From Robertmurraya massiliosenegalensis JC6 (GTDB lineage Bacteria; Bacillota; Bacilli; Bacillales; Cytobacillaceae): a stretch of DNA of 64,000 nucleotides. Each line of letters opens with the position of its first letter. Positions within the stretch are counted from its first letter, which is position 1. The position numbers and the translations under genes were made by a program. The notes under the pieces were generated by a model that was not told where the DNA came from, ran no database searches, and was given only the letters and a program-made list of their open reading frames with translations. The stretch covers positions 559,192 to 623,191 of the forward strand of contig NZ_HE978511.1 in the NCBI RefSeq assembly GCF_000311725.1. Reading direction: 5' to 3'. Below, in pieces: positions 1-8,719 of the stretch.

Positions 1-4
1 TTTT

Positions 5-292
5 TTATAATGGGTAGTTTCGATATTTTTCTGGTTGTTGATTAATGTGATTCAACATCACATCAATCAATTCTCGGGGAAATCTCTGCTTTTTTCTTTC
101 ACCCTGCTTGTCAAAGTCTACATAATACATGTCTTCATCCTGGGAAACCTCGATATTAGAAAGATTATGCTTTTCTAATAAAATGTCATAGAACATTTTT
201 TCGGTTTCAATAGCTGCCGTGTCATCTGGACGTGCATCAATTACGACTTTAATCGTTAACCAATTATAGATTGCATCTTGTATAGAATCCAT
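5..292 (-). CDS. Uncharacterised 95-aa protein downstream of ylaH
   Basis: I do not recognise this protein as a named family. It is a soluble acidic 95-residue polypeptide with no signal peptide or membrane segment. The start is the ATG preceded by GGGGAAG seven to eight bases upstream. The gene lies 11 bases after ylaH in the same direction, so it is probably the last gene of a typA-ylaH transcript. The stop is only a few bases from the left edge, so nothing downstream can be judged. Function unknown. Confidence 0.7.
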   Translation of the reverse strand: MDSIQDAIYNWLTIKVVIDARPDDTAAIETEKMFYDILLEKHNLSNIEVSQDEDMYYVDFDKQGERKKQRFPRELIDVMLNHINQQPEKYRNYPL

Positions 293-303
293 ACGCTTCC
301 CCT

Positions 304-627
304 TTACGCTTCATTTCCATGCTCTCGATGTTTTCTTTCCTGATGTAAGCGGATTTTATATATAATCAAAATTAACGCTGCTACAACAAGACCCTCTGCA
401 ATCGGTAAAAAGACTGCAAAGAAAGTTAAGATTGTACATCCAAACACTAAGAAAGCATAAATGATAACATTTTGTAACAAGGGTAGCTTTCTTGCAAATC
501 CTAATTTGAACACAATCACACATAAAACGATGACAGTTATATATAGAAGCCACATTCCTAATTTAGGGTTATCATCGACTTTGAACAATGCAGCGAAAAA
601 AGTCAGGCGTTCAGTAATATCCAACAT
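304..627 (-). CDS. ylaH: YlaH-like membrane protein
   Basis: Small integral membrane protein of 107 aa that resembles B. subtilis YlaH ([11 protein letters not shown] near the start, then [11 protein letters not shown] and [12 protein letters not shown]). Three or four hydrophobic segments are visible at about residues 24-42, 52-72 and 74-92, and the C-terminus is basic. It sits directly after typA, as ylaH does in B. subtilis. Biochemical function is unknown. The start is the ATG preceded by GGGGAG; a co-transcript with typA is likely because only about 30 bases separate them. Confidence 0.85.
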   Translation of the reverse strand: MLDITERLTFFAALFKVDDNPKLGMWLLYITVIVLCVIVFKLGFARKLPLLQNVIIYAFLVFGCTILTFFAVFLPIAEGLVVAALILIIYKIRLHQERKHREHGNEA

Positions 628-657
628 TCTCCATTACTCCCCTTTAATGTACAACTT

Positions 658-2487
658 TTAAACAGTTTTCTTCTTTTTCGAAACTCTTTCTCTTTCACCT
701 TTATCAAGGATCTTTTTACGAAGTCTGATTGATTCTGGTGTAATTTCACAATACTCATCGTCGTTTAAATACTCTAAAGATTCTTCCAATGTCATAATAC
801 GAGGTTTCTTCATGACGTTTGTTTGATCTTTCGTTGCTGAGCGAACATTTGTAGCATGCTTGACTTTTGTAATATTAACGGTAATGTCGTTTTCTCGATT
901 ATGCTCCCCAACGATCATTCCTTCATAAATTTCAGTTCCTGCGTCAACGAAGATTACTCCACGATCTTCAACCTGCATAATTCCATACGTTGATGCCTTA
1001 CCTGTTTCCATTGAAACAAGAACACCTTGACGACGTCCACCAACTTGACCTTGAGCCATTGGTTGATAACTATCAAAGGTATGATTAATGATTCCAAAAC
1101 CGCGAGTTAGCGTTAAAAATTCAGTTGTATACCCGATTAGTCCACGTGCCGGTACCATGAAAATAAGTCGAACTTGTCCTGAACCATTATTGATCATATC
1201 GAGCATTTCCCCTTTACGGGCACCCATTGATTCCATAATAGCTCCTGTGTTCTCTTCAGGTACATCTATTTGCACACGCTCTACTGGCTCACATCGAACA
1301 CCATCAATTACTTTTACAATAACTTCTGGTTTACTTACCTGTAACTCATAACCTTCACGTCGCATATTTTCAATTAAAATGGATAAATGCAGCTCTCCAC
1401 GTCCGGAAACAACCCAAGCATCTGGAGATTCTGTATTTTCAACACGTAAACTTACGTCCGTTTGAAGCTGGGCACGCAGACGTTCCTCCACTTTTCTAGC
1501 TGTGATGTACTTACCTTCTCTACCAGCAAATGGACTATTATTGACTAAGAATGTCATTTGTAGAGTAGGCTCATCAATTCTTAAAACTGGAAGTGCTTCT
1601 TGATGTTCTACCGGACAAACTGTTTCACCTACATTAATATCTTCCATTCCAGAAACCGCTACTAAATCTCCTGCTATAGCTTCCTGTACTTCTTCTCTTT
1701 TCAATCCAAAGAATCCAAAGATTTTTGTAACGCGGAATTGTTTAACAGAACCGTCTAGTTTCATTAAAGCTACTTGTTGTCCAACTCTCATTGTACCACG
1801 GAAAACACGTCCAATTCCAATTCTTCCAACATAGTCATTATAATCAAGTAGTGCTACTTGGAATTGAAGAGGTTCTTCTCTGTTATCAACTGGAGCAGGT
1901 ATATGATCAACAACTGTATCGTATAAGACCTGCATGTTTTCATCTTGTTTTTCTGGATCTAAGCTTGCTGTACCATTAATAGCTGAAGCATATACAACAG
2001 GGAATTCCAATTGGTCTTCATTTGCGTCCAATTCAATAAATAAATCTAACACTTCATCAATAACTTCTTTTGGTCGAGCAAAATCTCTATCGATTTTGTT
2101 AACAACAACGATGGGTGTTAAATTTTGTTCCAACGCTTTTTTTAATACGAAACGTGTTTGTGGCATACAACCTTCATATGCATCCACGACTAATAAAACA
2201 CCATCGACCATTTTCATGATACGTTCTACTTCTCCACCAAAGTCTGCGTGACCTGGCGTATCTAAAATGTTGATTCTTGTATCTTTATATTGAATCGCAG
2301 TATTTTTCGCCAAAATGGTGATTCCACGTTCTCTTTCGATGTCGTTAGAATCCATCGCACGTTCTTCTACATGTTCATTTGTACGAAATGTCCCAGATTG
2401 CTTTAATAATTGATCCACTAGGGTCGTTTTCCCATGGTCAACGTGTGCAATGATCGCAATGTTGCGAATATCTTCTCTTATCTTCAA
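658..2487 (-). CDS. typA: Ribosome-associated GTPase TypA/BipA
   Basis: Translational GTPase of the EF-G/LepA class, about 609 aa, which binds the ribosome and supports subunit assembly and growth under stress. G-motifs are visible: AHVDHGKTT (G1), RGITI (G2), DTPGHADF (G3) and NKID (G4). They are followed by the EF-G-like domains and the conserved C-terminal region (PARGLIGYTTEFLT, QVGGRRQGVL). The C-terminus is lysine rich. I chose the TTG at 2487 rather than the upstream GTG because AGGAG lies eight bases before it and the protein then begins KIREDIRN, matching the start of B. subtilis TypA (MKLRNDLRN). It heads the ylaH transcript. Confidence 0.96.
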   Translation of the reverse strand: MKIREDIRNIAIIAHVDHGKTTLVDQLLKQSGTFRTNEHVEERAMDSNDIERERGITILAKNTAIQYKDTRINILDTPGHADFGGEVERIMKMVDGVLLVVDAYEGCMPQTRFVLKKALEQNLTPIVVVNKIDRDFARPKEVIDEVLDLFIELDANEDQLEFPVVYASAINGTASLDPEKQDENMQVLYDTVVDHIPAPVDNREEPLQFQVALLDYNDYVGRIGIGRVFRGTMRVGQQVALMKLDGSVKQFRVTKIFGFFGLKREEVQEAIAGDLVAVSGMEDINVGETVCPVEHQEALPVLRIDEPTLQMTFLVNNSPFAGREGKYITARKVEERLRAQLQTDVSLRVENTESPDAWVVSGRGELHLSILIENMRREGYELQVSKPEVIVKVIDGVRCEPVERVQIDVPEENTGAIMESMGARKGEMLDMINNGSGQVRLIFMVPARGLIGYTTEFLTLTRGFGIINHTFDSYQPMAQGQVGGRRQGVLVSMETGKASTYGIMQVEDRGVIFVDAGTEIYEGMIVGEHNRENDITVNITKVKHATNVRSATKDQTNVMKKPRIMTLEESLEYLNDDEYCEITPESIRLRKKILDKGERERVSKKKKTV

Positions 2488-2636
2488 AAATTCCACTCCT
2501 ACCTTTATTCAATCTTAATTATATACTTATTCTGTAGCCTAACTGAAATATTATAACACAAACAATGTAGAAACCTATACGCTTTTTATGTTAAATTATA
2601 TGAAGATGAAAAAGAGCATAAACTGGGGGAAGTTAA

Positions 2637-2807
2637 GTGAGTAAAATCAAGTTGCCATTCTTCATTTTAGCAATCGTTGCTGTTGCATGTATGAGCGGGA
2701 TAGGTATTGCCATTAGCTATCGGAGCACACTTGGAGCAATTTTATCATTCCTTGCATTCGTAGCTGTTATGGGCTATGGATTTGTTTTGAAAAGAAAATT
2801 ATTGTAA
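2637..2807 (+). CDS. ylaF: YlaF-like small membrane protein (DUF5325)
   Basis: A 56-aa protein encoded by a GTG start with the strong site GGGGGA five bases upstream. Two transmembrane helices are evident: FFILAIVAVACMSGIGIAI and LGAILSFLAFVAVMGYGF, followed by a short basic tail (KRKLL). Position (divergent from typA) and composition match B. subtilis YlaF. The gene is too short for ordinary ORF cut-offs, but the RBS, topology and synteny support it. Molecular role unknown. Confidence 0.8.
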   Translation: MSKIKLPFFILAIVAVACMSGIGIAISYRSTLGAILSFLAFVAVMGYGFVLKRKLL

Positions 2808-2863
2808 AAGAAGGCTCTCTTTATACGAAAATAACCACAATCTATACAAAAATAGCGTAAATG

Positions 2864-2918
2864 AAAAAAAGCTGAGTTGAAAAGAATTTATTTTCCTTGT
2901 CAACACAGCTCTTTTTTT
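2864..2918. terminator. Bidirectional terminator between ylaF and yktC
   Basis: Stem arms AGCTGAGTTG (2870-2879) and CAACACAGCT (2901-2910) with one mismatch. A-rich sequence lies on the left and seven T on the right, so it can stop both convergent genes. Confidence 0.8.
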
Positions 2919-2927
2919 GAATTCCTT

Positions 2928-3722
2928 TTACCATTCTTTATTTAAGTATTCTTTCATAATCTCTTCATGAAGTCCTGGCTTGGAAATAAAAATTGAATTT
3001 TCTTCAAGAAGCTGAATCGGCTCCCCTTTAAGTGTGCTTGCCATTCCACCAACTTCTTCAATCAGAACTAATCCTCCGGCAAAGTCCCACGGTGAAAGTC
3101 GTAAAGTCATGTATGCATCTAGTCTTCCCGCTGCCACTTGTGCGATTTCTATCGCAGCTGAACCGTATGATCTAGTCCCGCGTGCATCCCTAACTAACGT
3201 TCCTAAAATTGACGGGTCAATTCTTCTATTTGGTGTAACCCAAGTTGCATTAATGCCAATGATCGCTTCAGAGACTGTGACCTCACCTAATCGACTTAAA
3301 CGTACATCATTTACGAATGCACCTTGACCTTTGATTGCATGATATAGCTCATCATGAACAACATCATAAATAAGTCCTATTTTGCCAACACCATCTTCAT
3401 AAATCCCAATTGAAATAGCAAAATTTCTTTGTTGATGTACAAAGTTCATCGTTCCATCTATTGGGTCAATAATCCATACAACCCCGGATAACTCTTCCAA
3501 GTCATCTCCGTTTCCTTCCTCTCCTAAAACCTTATGTTCAGGAAATTTTTCTTTTATTTTAGATATAAAAAAGCGCTCCGTTTCTTTGTCCATATTGGTG
3601 ACAAGGTCATTTGCATTCGACTTTGTTTCTATATTAAGCGTGGTTTGGAATGATTCCTTAATTCGCTCCCCTGCTTCTTTTATCCAATTTGCCGCATTTT
3701 CAAAAATCACGTTATTATTCAC
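2928..3722 (-). CDS. yktC: Inositol monophosphatase family protein YktC
   Basis: Mg-dependent phosphatase of the inositol monophosphatase (SuhB/IMPase) family, 264 aa. Metal-binding motifs are visible: GEEGNG (Glu around residue 68), WIIDPIDGTMNFVH (the DPxDGT signature around residues 87-97) and LSPWDFAGGLVLIEEVGG (WDxAGG near the C-terminus). B. subtilis YktC in the same genomic position hydrolyses inositol monophosphates and possibly NADP; the natural substrate here is not known. It is transcribed alone, convergent with ylaF. Confidence 0.92.
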   Translation of the reverse strand: MNNNVIFENAANWIKEAGERIKESFQTTLNIETKSNANDLVTNMDKETERFFISKIKEKFPEHKVLGEEGNGDDLEELSGVVWIIDPIDGTMNFVHQQRNFAISIGIYEDGVGKIGLIYDVVHDELYHAIKGQGAFVNDVRLSRLGEVTVSEAIIGINATWVTPNRRIDPSILGTLVRDARGTRSYGSAAIEIAQVAAGRLDAYMTLRLSPWDFAGGLVLIEEVGGMASTLKGEPIQLLEENSIFISKPGLHEEIMKEYLNKEW

Positions 3723-3889
3723 CTAAATCGCTTCCCATCTTCGATATTTAGTTCTATTCATTAGCGTACTGGAAATATGTGTACGGTTCAACTAATTTTA
3801 CTTTTCCCATCGTGTTCAAAATCATCAGGTCTTTTTAGTCGATTTCATAATGTACGAAGGGAAATGTTGAAATTAATTCACTTGTAGTA

Positions 3890-3930
3890 AAAAAATAAAA
3901 ACGAACACCTACTAAATTAATAGGAGTTCG
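3890..3930 (-). terminator. Terminator of ykzI
   Basis: On the minus strand the arms CGAACTCCTA and TAGGTGTTCG form a 10-bp stem with one mismatch, followed by a long T-rich run. It lies about 60 bases after the 65-aa gene. Confidence 0.8.
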
Positions 3931-3987
3931 CCTTAACTCGAATTCAATTCAATTCTTCTGACCATTTTTGCAGTTCCCCTTGCTACA

Positions 3988-4185
3988 TTATAGAGCCTTT
4001 AAACGTAAAAGTTCTGCTCTAATTCTTTCAAGCTTTTGCTTACATTTTTCCTTTTGTGACTCATTGTTTTCAGCCATTGCATCAAACAACGTTAATAATT
4101 CATAGTCCATTTCAAGTCTAAGAACTGCTTTTCGTTCTTTTTCTAAATCTCGCTTTTTTAACGTATTCATCAATTGTTTCATCAA
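3988..4185 (-). CDS. ykzI: Small coiled-coil protein, YkzI position
   Basis: Highly charged 65-aa protein, almost entirely Lys, Arg, Glu, Leu and Met, predicted to be helical or coiled-coil with no membrane segment. It occupies the place of ykzI between yktB and yktC in B. subtilis; that synteny, more than sequence recognition, supports the name. AGGAGTG lies upstream, and two successive ATG codons are possible starts. Function unknown. Confidence 0.7.
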   Translation of the reverse strand: MMKQLMNTLKKRDLEKERKAVLRLEMDYELLTLFDAMAENNESQKEKCKQKLERIRAELLRLKAL

Positions 4186-4463
4186 ACAGACACTCCTTTC
4201 AAAGTTTTTTTAGCTAACCACTGATGACGGCAATTCTCGCTTCAAAACTTCATTCGTAGGATAATTCTGACTTTTTATAATATATTATGAGGATTTGATT
4301 AGGGATGCAACTAATTTGTGTTATTGCCTAATTTTGACGAAATTCGACTGAAATCCTAATACTCTCCATACTTTTATTCCATTCATTCCATAATAATGCT
4401 TGATGTTTTCTGTTTTTTCATGATTATGCTACAATATTTGACAAAGGATAGAGGAGGGAAAAC

Positions 4464-5084
4464 ATGAAATATACTGGTTTTACCAATACTGATTTTGAAG
4501 TGTTTAAAATAGATGGATTTGAAGAAAGAATGGATGCTCTAAAAGAAAATATTAGACCTAAGCTCGAAGCACTTGGTCATCATTTTACTCCAACACTTTC
4601 TAGCTTAACCGGTACAGAAATGTATGCCCATGTTGCTAAACATGCAAGGAGAACAGTCAACCCACCGAAGGATACATGGGTGGCATTTGCCAGCAACTCA
4701 CGGGGATACAAGATGTTACCACATTTTCAAATTGGATTATGGGAAACACATGTTTTTGTTTGGTTTGCGGTTATTTATGAAGCTCCTAATAAAGCTGAAT
4801 TCGGTAAAACATTAGAGAAAAAAATAAATACCATCTACAAAGATACCCCAAAAGAATTTGTTTGGTCTGGTGATCACACAAAACCTGATGTTCTATTACA
4901 TAAGGATTTAAAAAAAGAAGATTTAAACGCATTGTTTGAACGATTACAAACCGTTAAGAAAGCAGAAATTCTTTGCGGTTATCAATTTCCTAAAGAAGAA
5001 GTTGTTGAGATGTCTGCTGAAGATTTTATTGAGAAAGTGGATCAAGTGTTTAATCAATTATTACCCCTATATAAAATGGCTTAA
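4464..5084 (+). CDS. yktB: UPF0637 protein YktB
   Basis: 206-aa cytosolic protein of the UPF0637 family. Recognisable stretches are [36 protein letters not shown] and [20 protein letters not shown], all typical of Bacillus YktB. GAGGAGGG lies about seven bases before the ATG. It is convergent with yktA as in B. subtilis. The family has solved structures but no established function. Confidence 0.92.
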   Translation: MKYTGFTNTDFEVFKIDGFEERMDALKENIRPKLEALGHHFTPTLSSLTGTEMYAHVAKHARRTVNPPKDTWVAFASNSRGYKMLPHFQIGLWETHVFVWFAVIYEAPNKAEFGKTLEKKINTIYKDTPKEFVWSGDHTKPDVLLHKDLKKEDLNALFERLQTVKKAEILCGYQFPKEEVVEMSAEDFIEKVDQVFNQLLPLYKMA

Positions 5085-5117
5085 ACGTAAGCGATTGCCC
5101 AATTTACATTGACTTGC

Positions 5118-5154
5118 AAAAAGGTGACCCAAAAATATTGGGACACCTTTTTTA
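5118..5154. terminator. Bidirectional terminator between yktB and yktA
   Basis: Arms AAAGGTG(A)CCCAA and TTGGG(A)CACCTTT around a short loop, with A tracts on one side and T tracts on the other, between two convergent stop codons. Confidence 0.85.
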
Positions 5155-5421
5155 CATTTTTATTAACTGACCTGATTCACTTTCCTTTGCTTTCTTAATC
5201 GTACGATACGATGAGTAACCACTTATTTCTTCGAATTCACCACAAATCTTTTTTTCCTCTGCCTTACTTGGAACAATCTCCTTGAATCTTCGATAAGATG
5301 CCATTAGTACATCCCGTTCGATTCCTCTTTCATAAGCTGCTTCGATTTGTTCAAAAAACTTAATCACATCTACGATCTCTTCCGTTGACCAATGATAATC
5401 AATAGGATATTGATATTCCAT
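5152..5421 (-). CDS. yktA: UPF0223 protein YktA
   Basis: 89-aa soluble protein of the UPF0223 family, beginning [20 protein letters not shown] and containing [12 protein letters not shown] and [14 protein letters not shown], the regions conserved in the family. The order yktB-yktA-speA matches B. subtilis. It has its own start region and is convergent with yktB. No biochemical role is established. Confidence 0.9.
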   Translation of the reverse strand: MEYQYPIDYHWSTEEIVDVIKFFEQIEAAYERGIERDVLMASYRRFKEIVPSKAEEKKICGEFEEISGYSSYRTIKKAKESESGQLIKM

Positions 5422-5532
5422 TTTTTCATCCGCTCACTTTCCTTAACTAAATGTGATTTTATCGTCTCTTTTTTCTAAAATCAAATCTTATCCCCCTATG
5501 AGAACTCTTGTTACGTAAAAAGTTGTCCAATT

Positions 5533-5562
5533 AACCGTTATTTTCTTTTTTAACGGTTATTT
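5533..5562 (+). promoter_or_regulatory. Hairpin upstream of speA
   Basis: Arms AACCGTTA (5533-5540) and TAACGGTT (5551-5558) are perfect complements separated by a 10-base T-rich loop and followed by ATTTTC. It lies about 150 bases before the speA start and could be an attenuator or an operator. No known riboswitch consensus was recognised. Confidence 0.35.
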
Positions 5563-5709
5563 TCAGGTTTCCATCGAAAACTAATGACAAAGCGCTAAAT
5601 ATTCTTTTCAGTGTTATCGATTAATGCTATAATTCATTTGTTTTCCTTAAAAGATAAGGATTTTAACATTGAAAATCATTACATTCTAATAAAGAGGTGT
5701 GGAAATACT

Positions 5710-7179
5710 TTGTCACAAAATGAAACACCGTTATTTAACGGTTTACTTGAACATGCAAAAAAAAATCCAGTCCAGTTCCATATTCCCGGTCACAAAAAAG
5801 GTGTTGGCATGGATGCGGATTTTCGAGAATTTATCGGGGACAATGCGCTCTCAATCGATTTAATTAATATTGGCCCACTTGATGATTTACATGCACCAAA
5901 AGGGATCATTAAACAAGCGCAAGATTTGGCTGCAGAAGCTTTCGGAGCCGATTATACCTTTTTCTCTGTACAAGGTACAAGCGGTGCCATCATGACAATG
6001 GTTATGACCGTTTGTGGGCCTGGCGATAAAATCATCGTTCCACGTAATGTACATAAATCGGTTATGTCTGCAATCGTCTTTTCTGGTGCGATTCCGATCT
6101 TTATCCACCCAGATGTTGATGTTGAGCTAGGGATTTCTCACGGGATTACAACTGATTCTGTCGAAAGAGCGTTAGAGCAACATCCTGATGCAAAAGGCGT
6201 ACTTGTTATCAATCCGACCTATTTCGGTATTTCTGCAGATTTAAAGCAGATTGTAGAAATTGCCCACTCTTACAATATACCTGTCCTAGTCGATGAAGCA
6301 CATGGTGTGCATATCCACTTTCATGAGAAGCTTCCTTTGTCTGCCATGCAGGCTGGCGCAGATATGGCTGCAACAAGTGTTCACAAATTAGGGGGATCGA
6401 TGACCCAAAGCTCTATTTTAAACGTTAGAGATGGGCTAGTTTCACCAAAAAGAGTACAGACGATTTTAAGTATGCTAACCACAACCTCAACATCTTATTT
6501 GTTGCTTGCATCCTTAGATGTTGCTCGTAAACAATTAGCTGTTAAAGGACATGAATTAATCGAACAAACGATTAATTTAGCTCAATATATGCGCCAGGGA
6601 ATCAACCAAATCGAGCATCTACACTGTATCGGCGAAGAAATTCTTGGCTCAAAAGCAACCTTTGACTATGACCCGACTAAATTAATCATCTCAGTGAAAG
6701 AGCTTGGGATTACAGGCTATGAGGTCGAGAAATGGCTTCGCGGAATGTATAATATCGAAGTGGAATTATCTGACCTGTATAACATACTTTGTATTGTCAC
6801 CCCAGGAGATACGAAAAGAGAAGCAGATATATTATTAGAAGCTCTTACAGAACTTTCAAAAAATCGCATGATGAAACTGGATCAGCCAGAAAAGAAAGTT
6901 CTCTTGCCGGATATCCCTTTACTTGCATTAACACCTCGAGATGCTTTTTATGCTGAAACAGAGCTCGTTCCTTTTGATGAATCAGAAGGTCGAATTATTG
7001 CAGAATTTATTATGGTCTACCCACCTGGTATCCCTATCTTTATTCCTGGAGAAATTATCACGAAAGACAATCTTCTTTACATTAAAAAAAATATTGAAGC
7101 TGGCCTACCTGTCCAAGGTCCAGAAAATTTTGACGCAAGAATGCTCAGAGTGATAAAAGAACATCGAGCTATACAATAA
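5710..7179 (+). CDS. speA: Arginine decarboxylase SpeA
   Basis: PLP-dependent Orn/Lys/Arg decarboxylase (fold type I), 489 aa, making agmatine for polyamine synthesis. Features in order: HIPGHKKG at the N-terminus, SVQGTSGA cofactor-binding loop, LVDEAHGVH (Asp that pairs with the pyridine nitrogen), ATSVHKLGGSMTQSS (Schiff-base Lys), and YPPGIPIFIPGE in the C-terminal domain. I use the TTG at 5710, which has GAGGTG ten bases upstream and gives MSQNETPLFNGL, matching the B. subtilis N-terminus (MSQHETPLYTGL). Upstream in-frame codons would add 33 residues absent from the family. It ends in its own terminator just before SR1. Confidence 0.95.
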   Translation: MSQNETPLFNGLLEHAKKNPVQFHIPGHKKGVGMDADFREFIGDNALSIDLINIGPLDDLHAPKGIIKQAQDLAAEAFGADYTFFSVQGTSGAIMTMVMTVCGPGDKIIVPRNVHKSVMSAIVFSGAIPIFIHPDVDVELGISHGITTDSVERALEQHPDAKGVLVINPTYFGISADLKQIVEIAHSYNIPVLVDEAHGVHIHFHEKLPLSAMQAGADMAATSVHKLGGSMTQSSILNVRDGLVSPKRVQTILSMLTTTSTSYLLLASLDVARKQLAVKGHELIEQTINLAQYMRQGINQIEHLHCIGEEILGSKATFDYDPTKLIISVKELGITGYEVEKWLRGMYNIEVELSDLYNILCIVTPGDTKREADILLEALTELSKNRMMKLDQPEKKVLLPDIPLLALTPRDAFYAETELVPFDESEGRIIAEFIMVYPPGIPIFIPGEIITKDNLLYIKKNIEAGLPVQGPENFDARMLRVIKEHRAIQ

Positions 7180-7208
7180 AAATCGGCGAATGGCCGATTT
7201 TTTATTTT
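7180..7208 (+). terminator. Terminator of speA
   Basis: Perfect 8-bp stem AAATCGGC/GCCGATTT with a 5-base loop followed by a T run, starting right at the speA stop codon. Confidence 0.88.
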
Positions 7209-7286
7209 TCATCATTTTTATTTAATGTGTTATACAATTTACTCTTGAATTATTAATAATGTTATATTATTATTTATTTAAGAGCT

Positions 7287-7321
7287 ATTAAACGCTTTCA
7301 TATTTTTAAATTGACTATAAT
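7287..7321 (+). promoter_or_regulatory. SR1 promoter with cre-like box
   Basis: A consensus -10 TATAAT (7316-7321) lies just ahead of the SR1P ribosome binding site. Where a -35 would fall, 7287-7302 reads on the minus strand as ATGAAAGCGTTTAA, one mismatch from the CcpA cre consensus (the 3' C). In B. subtilis SR1 is repressed by sugars through CcpN and CcpA, so a cre here is plausible. The -35 hexamer is poor. Inference from sequence only. Confidence 0.5.
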
Positions 7322-7344
7322 ATTAATAAAAAGGAGACTGGAGA

Positions 7345-7461
7345 ATGGGTACAATCGTTTGCCAAACATGTGAATCAACTGTTGATCATTTCGAGGATGA
7401 AAAGGTGACTGTTCTGTACGCCAAGTGTAACTGCTGTGAATCTTCAGACGAAAAAAAATAA
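7345..7461 (+). CDS. sr1P: GapA-binding peptide SR1P
   Basis: 38-aa peptide beginning MGTIVCQTCESTVDHFEDEK with two cysteine pairs (CQTC and CNCC), diagnostic of the SR1P family. AAGGAG is at 7331-7336. In B. subtilis SR1P binds glyceraldehyde-3-phosphate dehydrogenase GapA and helps RNase J1 activity through a GapA-RNase J1 contact; the RNase J1 gene rnjA is also in this window. The cysteines could bind a metal, which is my inference. It is short but strongly supported by sequence, RBS and location. Confidence 0.92.
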   Translation: MGTIVCQTCESTVDHFEDEKVTVLYAKCNCCESSDEKK

Positions 7462-7484
7462 TTTTCTACTCTCTTTTTATGATG

Positions 7485-7519
7485 GAGCATGCCAATAAAT
7501 ACGCGTATGCTCTTTTTTT
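7485..7519 (+). terminator. Terminator of SR1
   Basis: Stem GAGCAT (7485-7490) with ATGCTC (7507-7512), extended by a partly paired GC, followed by seven T. It matches the expected 3' end of SR1. Confidence 0.8.
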
Positions 7520-7550
7520 GCGTAAAAAAAAGACCTAATTAGGTCTCCTA

Positions 7551-7853
7551 TTATTCGTACTGGGGTTCAAATGGCATATGCGGTATTGCTGTTCTGAAAA
7601 ATTCAATTAAATCAATTGCTTGCTGTTCATCCTGAATACGAAATGATTGTTGAATGTAATCAATATCGTTGAGGTCTTTAGTATCAAGGAGTGTTGAGCG
7701 GCCAGTTTGCATACAAACAACCAAAGGCTTTCCAAAAAACTGGTTCGTGTAGACAATTCCAAAATCATAACGTGTTGACTCTGTTGTAAAGCCAACAAAA
7801 CGAACTTTCGCCTTTTCATGCTCATCATATAGTTTGTCGAATAATTCCATCAT
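7551..7853 (-). CDS. DUF3055-like cytosolic protein
   Basis: About 100 aa, soluble, beginning MMELFDKLYDEHEKAKVRFVGF and containing RYDFGIVYTNQFFGK. It looks like the DUF3055 family that Bacillus genomes often carry near SR1P, but I identify it from memory only. GGAGG lies nine bases before the ATG at 7853. Earlier in-frame starts (7862, 7859) overlap that site and are unlikely. No function is known. Confidence 0.75.
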   Translation of the reverse strand: MMELFDKLYDEHEKAKVRFVGFTTESTRYDFGIVYTNQFFGKPLVVCMQTGRSTLLDTKDLNDIDYIQQSFRIQDEQQAIDLIEFFRTAIPHMPFEPQYE

Positions 7854-8195
7854 GTTCATCAACCTCCTTTTGTTTCAATATTTTTAATTTTATTATAGTT
7901 GAAGAAAATATAGAAAACTACGACTTTGCCAAACTGTCATAATATCGTCAACAATCGTCTTTAAGGAGAACTATAGAGTGCCGACCAAAGATATTTCAGA
8001 AAATAACGTTGGTTTCCGCTCCATCGGATGTGCTCCTTCATATTGCGATCATAGCCCGTAATATCGAAGCGTTTATGTCCATCCCCTGAGGCTAAATCTT
8101 TTTTCCCCTCTCTGTTGTCACGTATCTGTTAACTTTGCTAGAATAGAAGAGGAAGATGGTGAACTTTATCTTTGGGAAAATTAGGGGGATGGAAC
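7854..8195. other. Intergenic region, no gene seen
   Basis: Divergent spacer between the DUF3055-like and DUF1885-like genes. It must hold both promoters. A TAGAATAG -10-like box occurs near 8140. I see no small ORF with an RBS, no strong hairpin and no known RNA motif. Confidence 0.5.
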
Positions 8196-8630
8196 ATGTC
8201 TAGTCATGCATACATAAGACTCGTGCCTGTATCAGAGAAGGAAAGCGTTACCACCGATGAAGTAATCGAACTATTAAATTATTATAAACATATTACGGAT
8301 AAAACAGGGGCACAACTCAAATGGGAATACGAAGAAGCAGCATTCCCATATAAGATTTTGGAAAAACCTGAAGGGAAAGGAAAATGGTTTTATCTTAAGT
8401 CTGAAGAGCCGAATTATAATATTATATTATTAGGAGTCGACCGAAAGACCATTGTGCAAGAAGACGGAACAGAATATGAACAAACATATATTCAAATGAC
8501 CCTACCTGAAACCTCAACTTTCGGAGATAAAGGAAAAGCAAATGAGTTTTGTAAATTTCTAGCGAAGAAGCTTAAAGGGGAATTACAGTTGTTTAATGGT
8601 CGGGTTATGTACTTTTATCCAAGAAAATAA
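8196..8630 (+). CDS. DUF1885-like protein
   Basis: 144-aa soluble protein (SSHAYIRLVPVSEKESVTTDEVIELL at the N-terminus, ending GRVMYFYPRK). It resembles the DUF1885 family of Bacillus, which has a solved structure but no assigned function. The ATG at 8196 follows GGGGGATGG and is preferred to a TTG 24 bases upstream that overlaps this site. It stands alone between a divergent and a convergent neighbour. Confidence 0.75.
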   Translation: MSSHAYIRLVPVSEKESVTTDEVIELLNYYKHITDKTGAQLKWEYEEAAFPYKILEKPEGKGKWFYLKSEEPNYNIILLGVDRKTIVQEDGTEYEQTYIQMTLPETSTFGDKGKANEFCKFLAKKLKGELQLFNGRVMYFYPRK

Positions 8631-8682
8631 GAAGCCATGTCAAAAGGGTCGCTATTAAACGACTTTTTGACATCAGCTTCTT
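8629..8682. repeat. Long palindrome related to the ends of the intergenic repeat
   Basis: Arms AAGAAGC + ATGTCAAAAGGGTCG (8629-8651) and CGACTTTTTGACAT + GCTTCTT (8660-8682) form a nearly continuous 21-bp stem with an 8-base loop. The core TCAAAA..GTCG/CGACTTTTTGA is the same as the left-end hairpin of the repeat copies at 10.4 and 51.8 kb. It probably also terminates the DUF1885 gene. Confidence 0.75.
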
Positions 8683-8719
8683 GGCAAAGGGACCATTAGC
8701 TGTCCTTTTGCCTTTTTTT
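8683..8719. terminator. Second hairpin between convergent genes
   Basis: Stem GGCAAAGGGAC/GTCCTTTTGCC (one mismatch) with an 8-base loop followed by seven T on the plus strand. It abuts the stop codon of the deacetylase gene, so it mainly serves plus-strand transcription. Confidence 0.7.

Larger units (their letters stand above)
7322..7519 (+). ncRNA. sr1: SR1 dual-function small RNA
   Basis: Transcription unit of about 190 nt predicted from the TATAAT box at 7316 to the terminator ending near 7519. It contains the SR1P reading frame and sits between speA and the pdh operon, exactly the B. subtilis SR1 locus. B. subtilis SR1 is about 205 nt, base-pairs with ahrC mRNA and also encodes SR1P. 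The encoded peptide is the evidence here; base pairing to ahrC cannot be tested from this window. The 5' end is approximate. Confidence 0.75.
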
